DNA of 64,000 bases from Halobacterium sp. CBA1132 (GTDB lineage: Archaea; Halobacteriota; Halobacteria; Halobacteriales; Halobacteriaceae), in the NCBI RefSeq assembly GCF_001485535.1, contig NZ_BCMZ01000001.1, positions 806,001 through 870,000 of the forward strand, in the 5' to 3' direction. Below, piece by piece: positions 34,186 through 41,924 of the stretch. Position numbers and translations under genes: made by a program. The notes under the pieces were generated by a model. It had not been told where the DNA came from. It did no database searches and saw only the letters and a program-made list of their open reading frames with translations. How positions within the stretch are numbered: the first letter of the stretch is position 1; each line of letters starts with the position of its first letter.

Positions 34186-35163
34186 TCACTCGTGCCCGGA
34201 GACCCGCACCGGCTCGTACGGCGCTTCGAGGTACTCGATGTCGGAGTCCGAGAGGTCGATGTCGAGGGCTTCGACGGCGTCTTCGAGGTGTTCGACGCTC
34301 GTCGTGCCGACGATGGGCGCGTCCACGCGGTCCTTGTGGAACAGCCACGCGAGCGCGATTTGGGCCATCTTCACGTCCTTCTCGTCGGCGAGCTCCTGCA
34401 CACGCTCGTTGATTTCGGGGCCGCCGCCCTCCCGATAGGGGTGCTCGTAGAGGCGCTTCTCGCTCTCACCGCGCTGGGTGGCTTTGACGTCCTCGTGGGG
34501 CCGCGTGAGGTAGCCGCGCGCGAGCGGCGACCACGGCATTACGCCGACGCCCTCCTTCTCGCAGAGCGGCAGCATCTCGCGCTCCTCCTCCCGGTAGACG
34601 AGGTTGTAGTGGTTCTGCATCGTCACGAACCGCTCGTAGCCCGACACGTCGCTCGTGTGGAGCGCGTCCGCGAATTGGTGCGCCCACTGTGAGGACGCGC
34701 CGATGTAGCGGGTCTTCCCCCGGCGCACCGCGTCCGTGAGCGCCGCGAGCGTCTCGTCGATGGGCGTGTCGTAGTCCCAGCGGTGGGTCTGGTAGAGGTC
34801 CACCGTCTCCATCCCCAGTCGGTCCAGCGAGTTCTCCAACTCCTGCTCGATTGCCTTCCGGGAGAGCCCGCCCGAATTCGGGTTCTCGGCGTCCATCTGG
34901 AAGTACCCCTTCGTCGCGACGACGTGGTCGTCGCGGTCGTAGTCCGCGAGCACGTTCCCGAGCACGCGCTCGCTCTCGCCCTCGGAGTACATGTTCGCCG
35001 TATCGAAGAAGTTCACCCCCAACTCGATGGCGCGCTCGATAATGGGGCGCGCGTCCTCCTCGTCCAGCACCCACGGCCGCCACTCCGAGGAGCCGAAGCT
35101 CATGCAGCCCAGACAGATGCGTGAGACTTCCATCCCGGTGTCGCCGAGTGTCGTGTACTCCAT
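34186..35163 (-). CDS. Aldo/keto reductase
   Basis: A 325-residue NAD(P)H-dependent oxidoreductase of the aldo/keto reductase superfamily. The catalytic tetrad is visible: Asp and Tyr in FFDTANMYSEGESE, Lys in VATKGYF and His in YQTHRWDYDTP. The cofactor-binding segment near the C-terminus is IVGTTSVEHLEDA. The start at the ATG 35163 (MEYTTLGDTGMEVSRICLG) is canonical. The physiological carbonyl substrate is unknown. Confidence 0.95.
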   Translation of the reverse strand: MEYTTLGDTGMEVSRICLGCMSFGSSEWRPWVLDEEDARPIIERAIELGVNFFDTANMYSEGESERVLGNVLADYDRDDHVVATKGYFQMDAENPNSGGLSRKAIEQELENSLDRLGMETVDLYQTHRWDYDTPIDETLAALTDAVRRGKTRYIGASSQWAHQFADALHTSDVSGYERFVTMQNHYNLVYREEEREMLPLCEKEGVGVMPWSPLARGYLTRPHEDVKATQRGESEKRLYEHPYREGGGPEINERVQELADEKDVKMAQIALAWLFHKDRVDAPIVGTTSVEHLEDAVEALDIDLSDSDIEYLEAPYEPVRVSGHE

Positions 35164-35249
35164 AGGGGGAGCGTCGGCCGCGCGGCCCAAAGGCGTTCGC
35201 CAACCGGTCGTCGAGGGTTCGACAGCGCTACTCGCTGCCGTCCGTGCGA

Positions 35250-36014
35250 CTACCCATGGAGGAGGTCGGCGTCCGCGCGAATCGACTCGTACACCTCGTC
35301 GGCCCACTCGACGGCGTGCGGTTCGTCGTTCTCGACCATGCCGGCGATGCCGTGGTCGTCGAAGAAGAGCGCGCAGGCGACCGTGCGCTCGGGCTGCTCG
35401 ACGACCACGAGCGCGTAGTCCAGCACCGTGGTCGCCTCCCGGAGCGTCAGCCGACCCGTGTCCAGCGCGTCCTCGATGACGTCCGCGTGCGAGGAGAGCA
35501 GTTCGTCGAGCGCCGCCGGCGCGACGGTCAAGTCGACGCGCGCTCGCCCGTCCACGATGCGGTCGTGGAACCGCGAGACGTTCTCGTCGAGGACCGCGGG
35601 CGCGAACCCCCGGACTGCGGTCGCGTCCTCGACGATAGACTGGTACGTGACGTACGGGCGCTGGGGCGCTACCGGGTCCGACTGGACGACGTTCGCGCCG
35701 TGCAACAGCGCGCTGTCGACTGTCGCGTCCGCCGGCAGCACGTCCAGCAGTCCACCCGCCTCTTCTAGCGCGTCGAGCGTCTCCACGAACTCGTCGTAGG
35801 CGTCCAGCGCGAGCCGCCCGCGGAGCGTGAGCGCGACGCCGCCGTTGCGTTCCACGAACCCGCGCGCTTCGAGCGTGCGAACCGCCCGGTCGACCGTCGA
35901 CCGCGACATCGACTGCGCGGCCACGAGATCCTGTTTCGGCCGCGGTCCGTCGCGGAGCGAGCGCAACAAGTGCGCGCGTCGGGCGAGCAACGCGGTGGCG
36001 TCGTCCTCGGTCAT
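35250..36014 (-). CDS. HTH regulator with FilR1-type effector domain
   Basis: A 254-residue regulator. The N-terminal winged helix reads HLLRSLRDGPRPKQDLVAA, then SMSRSTVDRAVRTLEARGFVER. It is followed by a methanogen-FilR1-like middle domain (ATVDSALLHGANVVQSDPVAPQRP and VDLTVAPAALDELLSSH) as in many haloarchaeal repressors. Target and ligand are unknown. Two direct repeats bracket its TATA box, which suggests self-regulation. Confidence 0.9.
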   Translation of the reverse strand: MTEDDATALLARRAHLLRSLRDGPRPKQDLVAAQSMSRSTVDRAVRTLEARGFVERNGGVALTLRGRLALDAYDEFVETLDALEEAGGLLDVLPADATVDSALLHGANVVQSDPVAPQRPYVTYQSIVEDATAVRGFAPAVLDENVSRFHDRIVDGRARVDLTVAPAALDELLSSHADVIEDALDTGRLTLREATTVLDYALVVVEQPERTVACALFFDDHGIAGMVENDEPHAVEWADEVYESIRADADLLHG

Positions 36015-36038
36015 CGTCTCATCGAACAGTTGCCACGT

Positions 36039-36066
36039 ACCACTACACGCATATAAATGACCACTA
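36039..36066 (-). promoter_or_regulatory. TATA box flanked by direct repeats upstream of the FilR1-type regulator
   Basis: ACCACTA occurs at 36039-36045 and 36060-36066, exactly 21 bases (two DNA turns) apart, on either side of the TATA-like ATATAAA (36051-36057). The box is about 40 bases before the ATG at 36014. Proteins bound to the same DNA face at both repeats could trap or expose the box. The remaining 200 bases to the next gene hold no convincing gene. Confidence 0.5.
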
Positions 36067-36270
36067 GAGTTATCACTCCGCCCCGAAACCTGCGGAGGTG
36101 TGCAAACGGTAACGTGAAGGAGACCGCGTAACGACAGTAACCTGCTGGTGTACGAACACCGGCTGTGCCTCTGACATGCTCCACGCCGTCGGTGCTTTCA
36201 CCGGCGGCTATCGGAGCGACAACGTGATTCTCTACAGCGACCGCACTGGTCCGTGAGCGCGACTGGACAG

Positions 36271-36960
36271 CTACGCGACCGACTCGACGAGTTCCGGGCG
36301 GTCGTTGGCCGGATTGTTCACCGCCTCGGAGACCGGCCACGCCTGCAGGTCGACGTCGCTCGGTTCGAGGAGGTCCGTGGGGTCCTCGGCGGATAGCCAC
36401 CGCTGGCCGGTCGCGGCGTCGAGGACGACTGCCATCCGGTGGTGGTAGTCCGCGAGGAAGTCGTTCGGCTCGGTCGTCACGACGGTGAACGACCGCACCG
36501 GCTCGGCCTCGCGGCTCGGGCCGCCGCCACCGAACTCCCCGAGCCCGGTCTGTTTTTGCTCGGGCGTCCACGTCTCCCACAGCCCCGCCAGCAACATCGG
36601 CCGGCCGTCGGCCCGTGAGACGAAGTACGGCCGCTTGCCGTCCCCGGTCTCCGTCCACTCGTAGAACCCGTCCACGGGCACCAGACACCGGCGCTGCCGG
36701 TACGCCTCCGCGAACAATCGATTCTCGGTCAGCGACTCCGCGCGGGCGTTGATGGGGTCCGGGCCCTCGTTCGGCCCGTCGGACCACGACGGTACCAGCC
36801 CCCAGCGCGCCGTCGAGAACTCGGTCGGGTCCTCGTCGAGGAGGACGGGAAGGTCCTCCGAGGGCGCGGCGTTGTACGTCGCCTCGTAGCTGGCGTCGTC
36901 GACGCCGAACTCGGCGGCGAGTTCGCTCGGGTCACTGAACAGCGCGTACCGGCCACACAT
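36271..36960 (-). CDS. SRAP (SOS response-associated peptidase, YedK/HMCES) family protein
   Basis: A 229-residue protein that links covalently to abasic sites in single-stranded DNA, shielding them from strand breakage. The catalytic Cys2 follows the initiator (MCGRYALF). Other active-site elements are the Asn in YNAAP, the Glu in VDGFYEW and the His in YHHRMAVVL. All key residues are intact. It begins 29 bases after the fbp stop and may be co-transcribed with the fba-fbp pair. Confidence 0.95.
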   Translation of the reverse strand: MCGRYALFSDPSELAAEFGVDDASYEATYNAAPSEDLPVLLDEDPTEFSTARWGLVPSWSDGPNEGPDPINARAESLTENRLFAEAYRQRRCLVPVDGFYEWTETGDGKRPYFVSRADGRPMLLAGLWETWTPEQKQTGLGEFGGGGPSREAEPVRSFTVVTTEPNDFLADYHHRMAVVLDAATGQRWLSAEDPTDLLEPSDVDLQAWPVSEAVNNPANDRPELVESVA

Positions 36961-36989
36961 ACTCGAAGGGAGGGACCGAACGCTAAAAG

Positions 36990-37835
36990 TCAGTCCGGTA
37001 GCGCGGCTTCGAGGTCCTCGACGACCGCGTCGTTCCCGACGAACGTCGGCACGCGCTCGTGGAGGCGCTCGGGTTCGACGTCCAACAGCGACTGCGACCC
37101 GTCCGTGGACGCGCCGCCGGCCTGCTCGACGACGAACGCGATGGGCATCGACTCGAAGTGCGCGCGCAGTTTCCCCTCCGGCCGGGACTGCAGTCCGGGA
37201 TACCCGAAGACCCCACCGTACGTCAGCACTTGGTTTACGTCCGCAATCATCGCGCCGCCGTACCGGAGCTTCAGGTCGTCCTCGACGTCGCGGACGAACG
37301 ACTCGAAGTCCGCGGTCCAGTCGGGCACGCGCCCCCCGAACCCGTACACGACGGGGTCGTCGGGGAGCGAGACGGACCCGAGGTCCGTGCGCCCGTCGGC
37401 TTCCACGAGGTACTCGGTGACGCCGTCGTCGCGAGCGACCGTCATCGTCGTCGTCGGCCCGTACAACACGAATCCCGCGGCGACGAGGCTCCGGCCCGAC
37501 GCCGGCAGGCGCTCGTCGTAGACGCCGAACACCGTCCCGCAGGGGTTGTTCGACTTGACGTTCGAGGAGCCGTCGAGCGGGTCGACGGCGACGGCGTACC
37601 CGTCGTCGGCGTCCCCGACGACTTCGAGGTCGTCGCGCTCCTCGCTGGCGTACCAGTTCACGCCGTCGACAGCCGCGAACCGCTCGAACAGCAGGTCGTC
37701 GGCCCACACGTCCGCCTCCAACTGGACGTCCCCGGTGACGTTCTCCGTCGCCGCCTTCGCGCGCCGCTCCGGGAGCCCATCACGGATTTCGGGGGCGGCG
37801 TCCGCCACCACGTCGAAGACTTCCTCGACGACCAT
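36990..37835 (-). CDS. fbp: Fructose-1,6-bisphosphatase, class 1
   Basis: A 281-residue enzyme of gluconeogenesis that hydrolyses fructose 1,6-bisphosphate to fructose 6-phosphate. The metal motif VDPLDGSSN is intact, and the preceding metal-site Glu is in YASEERDD. The later segment YGGAMIADVNQVL is typical of the sugar-phosphate site. Its ATG overlaps the stop of the aldolase gene by one base, so the two enzymes that join and dephosphorylate the C6 sugar are translationally linked. Confidence 0.93.
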   Translation of the reverse strand: MVVEEVFDVVADAAPEIRDGLPERRAKAATENVTGDVQLEADVWADDLLFERFAAVDGVNWYASEERDDLEVVGDADDGYAVAVDPLDGSSNVKSNNPCGTVFGVYDERLPASGRSLVAAGFVLYGPTTTMTVARDDGVTEYLVEADGRTDLGSVSLPDDPVVYGFGGRVPDWTADFESFVRDVEDDLKLRYGGAMIADVNQVLTYGGVFGYPGLQSRPEGKLRAHFESMPIAFVVEQAGGASTDGSQSLLDVEPERLHERVPTFVGNDAVVEDLEAALPD

Positions 37836-38626
37836 CAGATGCGGTCGAGCGCCTCGTCGACGCTCGTCTCCTCGTAGATGACCGCTTCGAGCGCGTCGAG
37901 GAACGGTTCGGGCTCCTCGCGCTGCCAGACGTTCCGGCCGACTGCCAGCCCCTTCGCGCCCGCGTCGACGGCGCCCTTCACGGATTCGAGGAAGTCGCGG
38001 TCGCTGGTCTTCGACCCGCCGGACATCACCACGTCCGTCGGCCCTGCCATGTCGACGGCGTGCGCCATTCCGTCGGTACTACCCGGGTACTTCACCTTCG
38101 CGACGTCCGCACCGAGTTCCAGCGCCTGCCGCGCCGCGTACGCGATGGTCTCCGGGGACGTGTCGTCCTTGAGGCCCTGCCCGCGCGGGTACGACCACAT
38201 CACCACCGGGAGATCGTAGTCCCGAGCGGCCTCTTGTGCCGTTCGGAACTCCTCGGCCATCTCGATTTCGTGGTTCGAGCCGCCGTACAGCGTGAACCCG
38301 ATTGCGTCCGCGCCGAGTTCGGCGGCGTACTCGACCGTCCAGTTCACCGCGGAGTCGGGTTCGCCCATCCAGAGGTTCGACGTGCCGTTGAGCTTCGCGA
38401 GCAGGTTCACGTCGTCCTCGTAGGAGGGATAGTACGCCTCCGCGATACCCTTCTGCGTGGCCATCGCCGACACCGCGTCGTGGGTCGCGATGTCCCAGAC
38501 GACGCCCGGGTCCATCGTCTCGGGCACTTCCTCGAAGTCCACCGGGCCGTGTTCGAGTCCGTGGTCGTACGCCAGAATCAGTACCTTCCCGTCGCGCGAA
38601 ATTGGAGAGTCCTCGAAGGGACGCAT
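37835..38626 (-). CDS. fba: Archaeal class I fructose-bisphosphate aldolase
   Basis: A 263-residue Schiff-base aldolase of the archaeal DhnA type (COG1830) that condenses glyceraldehyde 3-phosphate and dihydroxyacetone phosphate. The conserved opening LILAYDHGLEHGP, the active-site Lys in VAKVKYPGST and the phosphate-binding VVMSGGSKTSD are all visible. The ATG at 38626 follows a CTTATAC box by about 25 bases, so it is leaderless; the open frame further upstream has no support. It leads the fba-fbp pair. Confidence 0.95.
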   Translation of the reverse strand: MRPFEDSPISRDGKVLILAYDHGLEHGPVDFEEVPETMDPGVVWDIATHDAVSAMATQKGIAEAYYPSYEDDVNLLAKLNGTSNLWMGEPDSAVNWTVEYAAELGADAIGFTLYGGSNHEIEMAEEFRTAQEAARDYDLPVVMWSYPRGQGLKDDTSPETIAYAARQALELGADVAKVKYPGSTDGMAHAVDMAGPTDVVMSGGSKTSDRDFLESVKGAVDAGAKGLAVGRNVWQREEPEPFLDALEAVIYEETSVDEALDRI

Positions 38627-38720
38627 CAACTGCACGTGCGGCGAGGACGTATAAGTGTCTAACTGTCCGCGAGCCGCCGCGAGCCGTCTGAATTCCGCAT
38701 ATTTACTGCACTCCGAGTAA

Positions 38721-39401
38721 CTACTGTTCGTGTTCGACGGCAGCGCGCTTCCACGCCGCGACCGCCGACTCGGAGACACCCAACGAGTCCGCGACGTGCT
38801 CGACGTGCGCAGTCGCGAGGCTCCGAACCGAGGTGACGCCCGCCCGAGCCAGCAGTTCCGCGTCGCGAGCGTCTACACCCTCTAGAGCGGTCACGGGCGT
38901 CGGCGTCGACTGCTCGCGCCACTCGCGCTCGTCGCGCTCGGGCGACGCGTCGTGGTCGTCGCCGTTCGGCCACGACCGCTCGCGCCACGCTGTCTCGTCC
39001 TCAATCTCGTCGGCGTCGGACTCGGCGCCGCCGCTGGCTGTCGAGGGCTGTTTCTGCCACGCCGACTCCTCGGCTGACGCCGCCCCGCTGCCGTCCGCGG
39101 ACGCCTCGTCGTCGTCGTAGCTCGCGGCGACCCACTCGCGCTCGTCGTCGTGCAGCCCCCGCACCTGCTCGGCGCGGCGGTCGAGGTCTTGGCCGCCCTC
39201 GAACGACCACTGCAGGGAGTGCTCTCGCCGGATGCGCGCGGCGACCCCGGGATTGACGCCGGCGTCGACGAGTTCGGCGTGCGAGACGGCCTTCGATTCG
39301 AGGTCGCCCGCGTCGATGCCAGCGTCAGTGAGGACGTCCGCGGTCGCTGGTCCGACACACTTCAGCGACAGCAACGCGGTCCGCGTGTCCTCGTCTGCCA
39401 C
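38721..39401 (-). CDS. Helix-hairpin-helix domain protein of unknown function
   Basis: A 226-residue protein with helix-hairpin-helix-like modules at both ends: LKCVGPATADVLTDAGID (about residues 11-28) and LEGVDARDAELLARAGVT (about 175-192). They are joined by a long, very acidic, Ser/Trp-repeated linker (REWREQS, AWRERSW and AWQKQPS recur). The ends probably bind DNA; the linker looks disordered. The GTG start at 39401 is chosen because the preceding frame is antisense to the dehydrogenase gene. I know no function. Confidence 0.7.
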   Translation of the reverse strand: MADEDTRTALLSLKCVGPATADVLTDAGIDAGDLESKAVSHAELVDAGVNPGVAARIRREHSLQWSFEGGQDLDRRAEQVRGLHDDEREWVAASYDDDEASADGSGAASAEESAWQKQPSTASGGAESDADEIEDETAWRERSWPNGDDHDASPERDEREWREQSTPTPVTALEGVDARDAELLARAGVTSVRSLATAHVEHVADSLGVSESAVAAWKRAAVEHEQ

Positions 39402-39485
39402 AGTTGCTGGGACGAAGCTCCCGAAGGTGCTTGAGTGTTTCCACGTTCCGGCACGCTTAGGTGACCGAACGTCGCAGTCGCACCC

Positions 39486-40346
39486 ATGCGAGACCTCCGA
39501 GACATCGACACCGTCGGCGTCGTCGGCGCCGGCACGATGGGCGCCGGCATCGCACAGGTCGCCGCGACCGCCGGCTACGACGTCGTGATGCGGGACATCG
39601 AGACGGAGTACGTCGAGGCTGGCTTCGAACGCATCGAGGACTCCCTCGACCGCTTCGTCGGAAAAGACAAAATCGATGCTGACGAACGTGACGCCATCCT
39701 CGACCGCATCGAGGGCACGACCGAACTCGCTGACTTCGACGACGCGGACCTCGTCGTGGAGGCCGCCGTCGAAGACATGGACATCAAGCAGGACATCTTC
39801 GCCGACCTCGACGACGAACTCGACGACGACGTGCCGCTGGCGACGAACACGTCGACGCTCTCGATTACGACCATCGCGTCCGTGACCGACCGCGAGGACC
39901 GCGTGATCGGCCTCCACTTCATGAACCCAGTCCCTATCATGACCGGCGTGGAGGTCGTCGTCGGCGAGAAGACCAGCGAGGCGGCGGTCGAACTCGCACA
40001 CGACTTCGCCGAGGCGCTCGACAAGGAGACGTGGGAGTCAGACGACAAACCCGGGTTCGTCACGAACCGCATCCTGATGCCGTGGATCAACGAGGGCATC
40101 CGCGCGTTCGACGAGGATGTCGCCACGAAGGAGGACATAGACAAGGGAATGGAACTCGGCACGAACGTCCCGATGGGGCCGCTCGAACTTGCCGACCACA
40201 TCGGCCTCGACATCTGTCTGGACGCCAGCCAGACGCTCCACGAGGAACTCGGCGACCGCTACAAGCCGGCGTACCTCCTCAAGCGCAAGGTCGACGCCGG
40301 CGACCTCGGGAAGAAGACGGGCAAGGGCTTCTACGAGTACGAATAA
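39486..40346 (+). CDS. hbd: 3-Hydroxyacyl-CoA dehydrogenase (3-hydroxybutyryl-CoA type)
   Basis: A 286-residue NAD-dependent dehydrogenase of beta-oxidation or butanoyl-CoA metabolism. The NAD-binding motif is VVGAGTMGAGIAQ. The catalytic Ser is in TNTSTLSIT, the His in IGLHFMNPVPIM, and Asn in KPGFVTNRI. The C-terminal domain has NVPMGPLELADHIGLD and ends GKKTGKGFYEYE, the full family length without a fused hydratase. It stands alone and is divergent from the helix-hairpin-helix gene. Confidence 0.95.
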   Translation: MRDLRDIDTVGVVGAGTMGAGIAQVAATAGYDVVMRDIETEYVEAGFERIEDSLDRFVGKDKIDADERDAILDRIEGTTELADFDDADLVVEAAVEDMDIKQDIFADLDDELDDDVPLATNTSTLSITTIASVTDREDRVIGLHFMNPVPIMTGVEVVVGEKTSEAAVELAHDFAEALDKETWESDDKPGFVTNRILMPWINEGIRAFDEDVATKEDIDKGMELGTNVPMGPLELADHIGLDICLDASQTLHEELGDRYKPAYLLKRKVDAGDLGKKTGKGFYEYE

Positions 40347-40672
40347 CAGGGGCTTGCAGGCGGCGAGTCCTCCCGGTGCGCGCTGCCGCCGTTCCACATC
40401 CTGACGCACCGGGCGACGTTCAGGTCACGGCCCGGATTGGTCCCACTCTCCTACTTGAACCTACGCGAGTAGCAACAGCAAGCATCCGCGAGCCTCGCGG
40501 CTCGATAGAGCCCGAGGCGAGCGGTTCCCTGCTCGAGTGAGCAACGCGAACGAGCGCAGGCCGACGAGTGAACGGAGCGCTCGAAGAGCGCGGAGTGAAC
40601 GAGGAGTGCTTTTTCCGCAAGTTTTTGCCAGCGACGGCGCGCTTCGCGCGCCGAACGCAGCAAAAAGTGCGT
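40347..40672. other. 326-base intergenic region with decayed purine-rich repeats
   Basis: No gene is seen. The region contains GAGTGAACG twice (40566-40574 and 40593-40601) and several hairpins: GCCTCG-C-GGCTC/GAGCC-CGAGGC at 40492-40518 and GCGCTC-GAA-GAGCGC at 40577-40591. The sequence resembles weathered relatives of the hairpins beside dnaK. Its far end forms the probable dnaJ terminator. Confidence 0.5.
40622..40666 (-). terminator. Nested hairpin downstream of dnaJ
   Basis: GGCGCGC-TTC-GCGCGCC (40636-40652) is nested inside a wider pair TTTTTGC (40622-40628)/GCAAAAA (40660-40666). It starts 6 bases past the dnaJ stop. On the minus strand a T5 run immediately follows dnaJ, and haloarchaeal termination uses such T runs. 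The strong hairpin may also protect the mRNA end. Confidence 0.45.
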
Positions 40673-41824
40673 TTAGAAGCTACTCTTCAGTTTCTCGAAG
40701 AAGCCTTGTTCGACGTCGATTTCTTCGCCGCCGGCTTCCGCGAACTGTTCGAGGGCGTCGCGTTGTTCGTCGTTGAGTGAGTCGGGGGTGACGACTTGCA
40801 CGGTGACGTAGAGGTCGCCGGTGCCGCGGCCACGCAGGCGGGGCATTCCCTTGCCTTTGAGTCGGAAGGTCTCGCCGCTCTGCGTACCGGCGTCGAGGTC
40901 GAACGTGGCGCCGCCGTCGAGCGTGGGGACTTCGATTTCGTCGCCGAAGACGGCTTGCGGGAAGGAGACGGCGTGGCGGTGGTGGAGGTCGGCGCCGTCG
41001 CGCTCGAAGTCGGGGTGGTCTTGGACTTCGACTTCGACGAGCAGGTCGCCGTTGCGGGCGCCGCGGTCGCCGGGCGCGCCTTCGCCGTCCATGCGGAGGG
41101 TCTGCCCGGAGCGGATGCCGGCGGGCACGTCGACGGTGAGCGTCGTTCGTTCGCGGACTTGTCCCTGTCCGCTGCACGTCGAGCACGTCTCGGAGGCGAG
41201 TTCGCCGTCGCCGCCGCAGCGCGAACACTCCTGGGTCTGCTGGACGCGGCCGAGCGGCGTCTGTCGGACTTGCGTGACTTGGCCTTGGCCGTCGCACTGC
41301 GGGCACGTCCGCACGTCGGCGTCCTCGGGGTAGCCCGCGCCGTCACAGTCGGGGCAGGCTTCCGGGCGTCGGACGGTGACTTGCTTCTGGACGCCTTCGT
41401 GGGCTTCGTCCAGAGAGATGGAGAGTCGCGTGCGGAGGTCGCGGCCCTGCTGGGGGCCCTGCTGGCCGCGGCCGCCGCCGCCGAAGAACTGGTCGAAGAT
41501 GTCGCCCATGCCGCCGCCACCACCGCCGGCACCGCCGAACGGACCGCCGCCCATGCCGCCCGCGCCACCGGCGCCGCCACCGCCGCCGCCGCGCTTCTCG
41601 GCTTCCGTATAGCGCTCGTGGCCGAGTTGGTCGTAGCGCTGGCGCTTCTCGTCGTCGGTGAGGACGTCTTTGGCTTTCTGTATCTTCCGGAACTTCTCCT
41701 CGGCGTCGGGGTCGTCGTTGACGTCCGGGTGGTACTCCGAGACTTTGTCGCGGTACGCCCCCTTGATTTCGTCCTCGGAGGCGTCCCGGGAGACGCCGAG
41801 CGCTTCGTAGAAGTCTTCGCTCAT
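40673..41824 (-). CDS. dnaJ: Chaperone protein DnaJ
   Basis: A 383-residue type I DnaJ (Hsp40) that stimulates DnaK ATPase and delivers unfolded proteins. The J domain has H32-P-D34 (EYHPDVND). A long Gly/Phe-rich stretch (about residues 80-115) follows. Four CxxCxGxG zinc repeats are present: CPDCDGAG, CPQCDGQG, CSRCGGDG and CSTCSGQG. The C-terminal substrate domains are complete. The ATG at 41824 gives the family start MSEDFYEALGVSRDA. It is the last gene of the chaperone block. Confidence 0.97.
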   Translation of the reverse strand: MSEDFYEALGVSRDASEDEIKGAYRDKVSEYHPDVNDDPDAEEKFRKIQKAKDVLTDDEKRQRYDQLGHERYTEAEKRGGGGGGAGGAGGMGGGPFGGAGGGGGGMGDIFDQFFGGGGRGQQGPQQGRDLRTRLSISLDEAHEGVQKQVTVRRPEACPDCDGAGYPEDADVRTCPQCDGQGQVTQVRQTPLGRVQQTQECSRCGGDGELASETCSTCSGQGQVRERTTLTVDVPAGIRSGQTLRMDGEGAPGDRGARNGDLLVEVEVQDHPDFERDGADLHHRHAVSFPQAVFGDEIEVPTLDGGATFDLDAGTQSGETFRLKGKGMPRLRGRGTGDLYVTVQVVTPDSLNDEQRDALEQFAEAGGEEIDVEQGFFEKLKSSF

Positions 41825-41924
41825 CAGTTGTGCGTACGTATCCCGTTGAGCCACTTGAAACGCGCGCTTGTCGGCGTTGGGCGCCGCGACGCCGCCGAAT
41901 CCCGCGCGCGTCGTTGCCGTCGGG

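Noticed and set aside
36176-36256. A 26-codon open frame in the intergenic region between the SRAP and FilR1-type genes
   Set aside because: It is short, with no ribosome-binding site, promoter or recognisable motif.
40460-40610. Purine-rich stretch as a replication origin or small RNA
   Set aside because: No ORB-like repeat, orc1/cdc6 gene or promoter is seen; it is better explained as decayed hairpin repeats.
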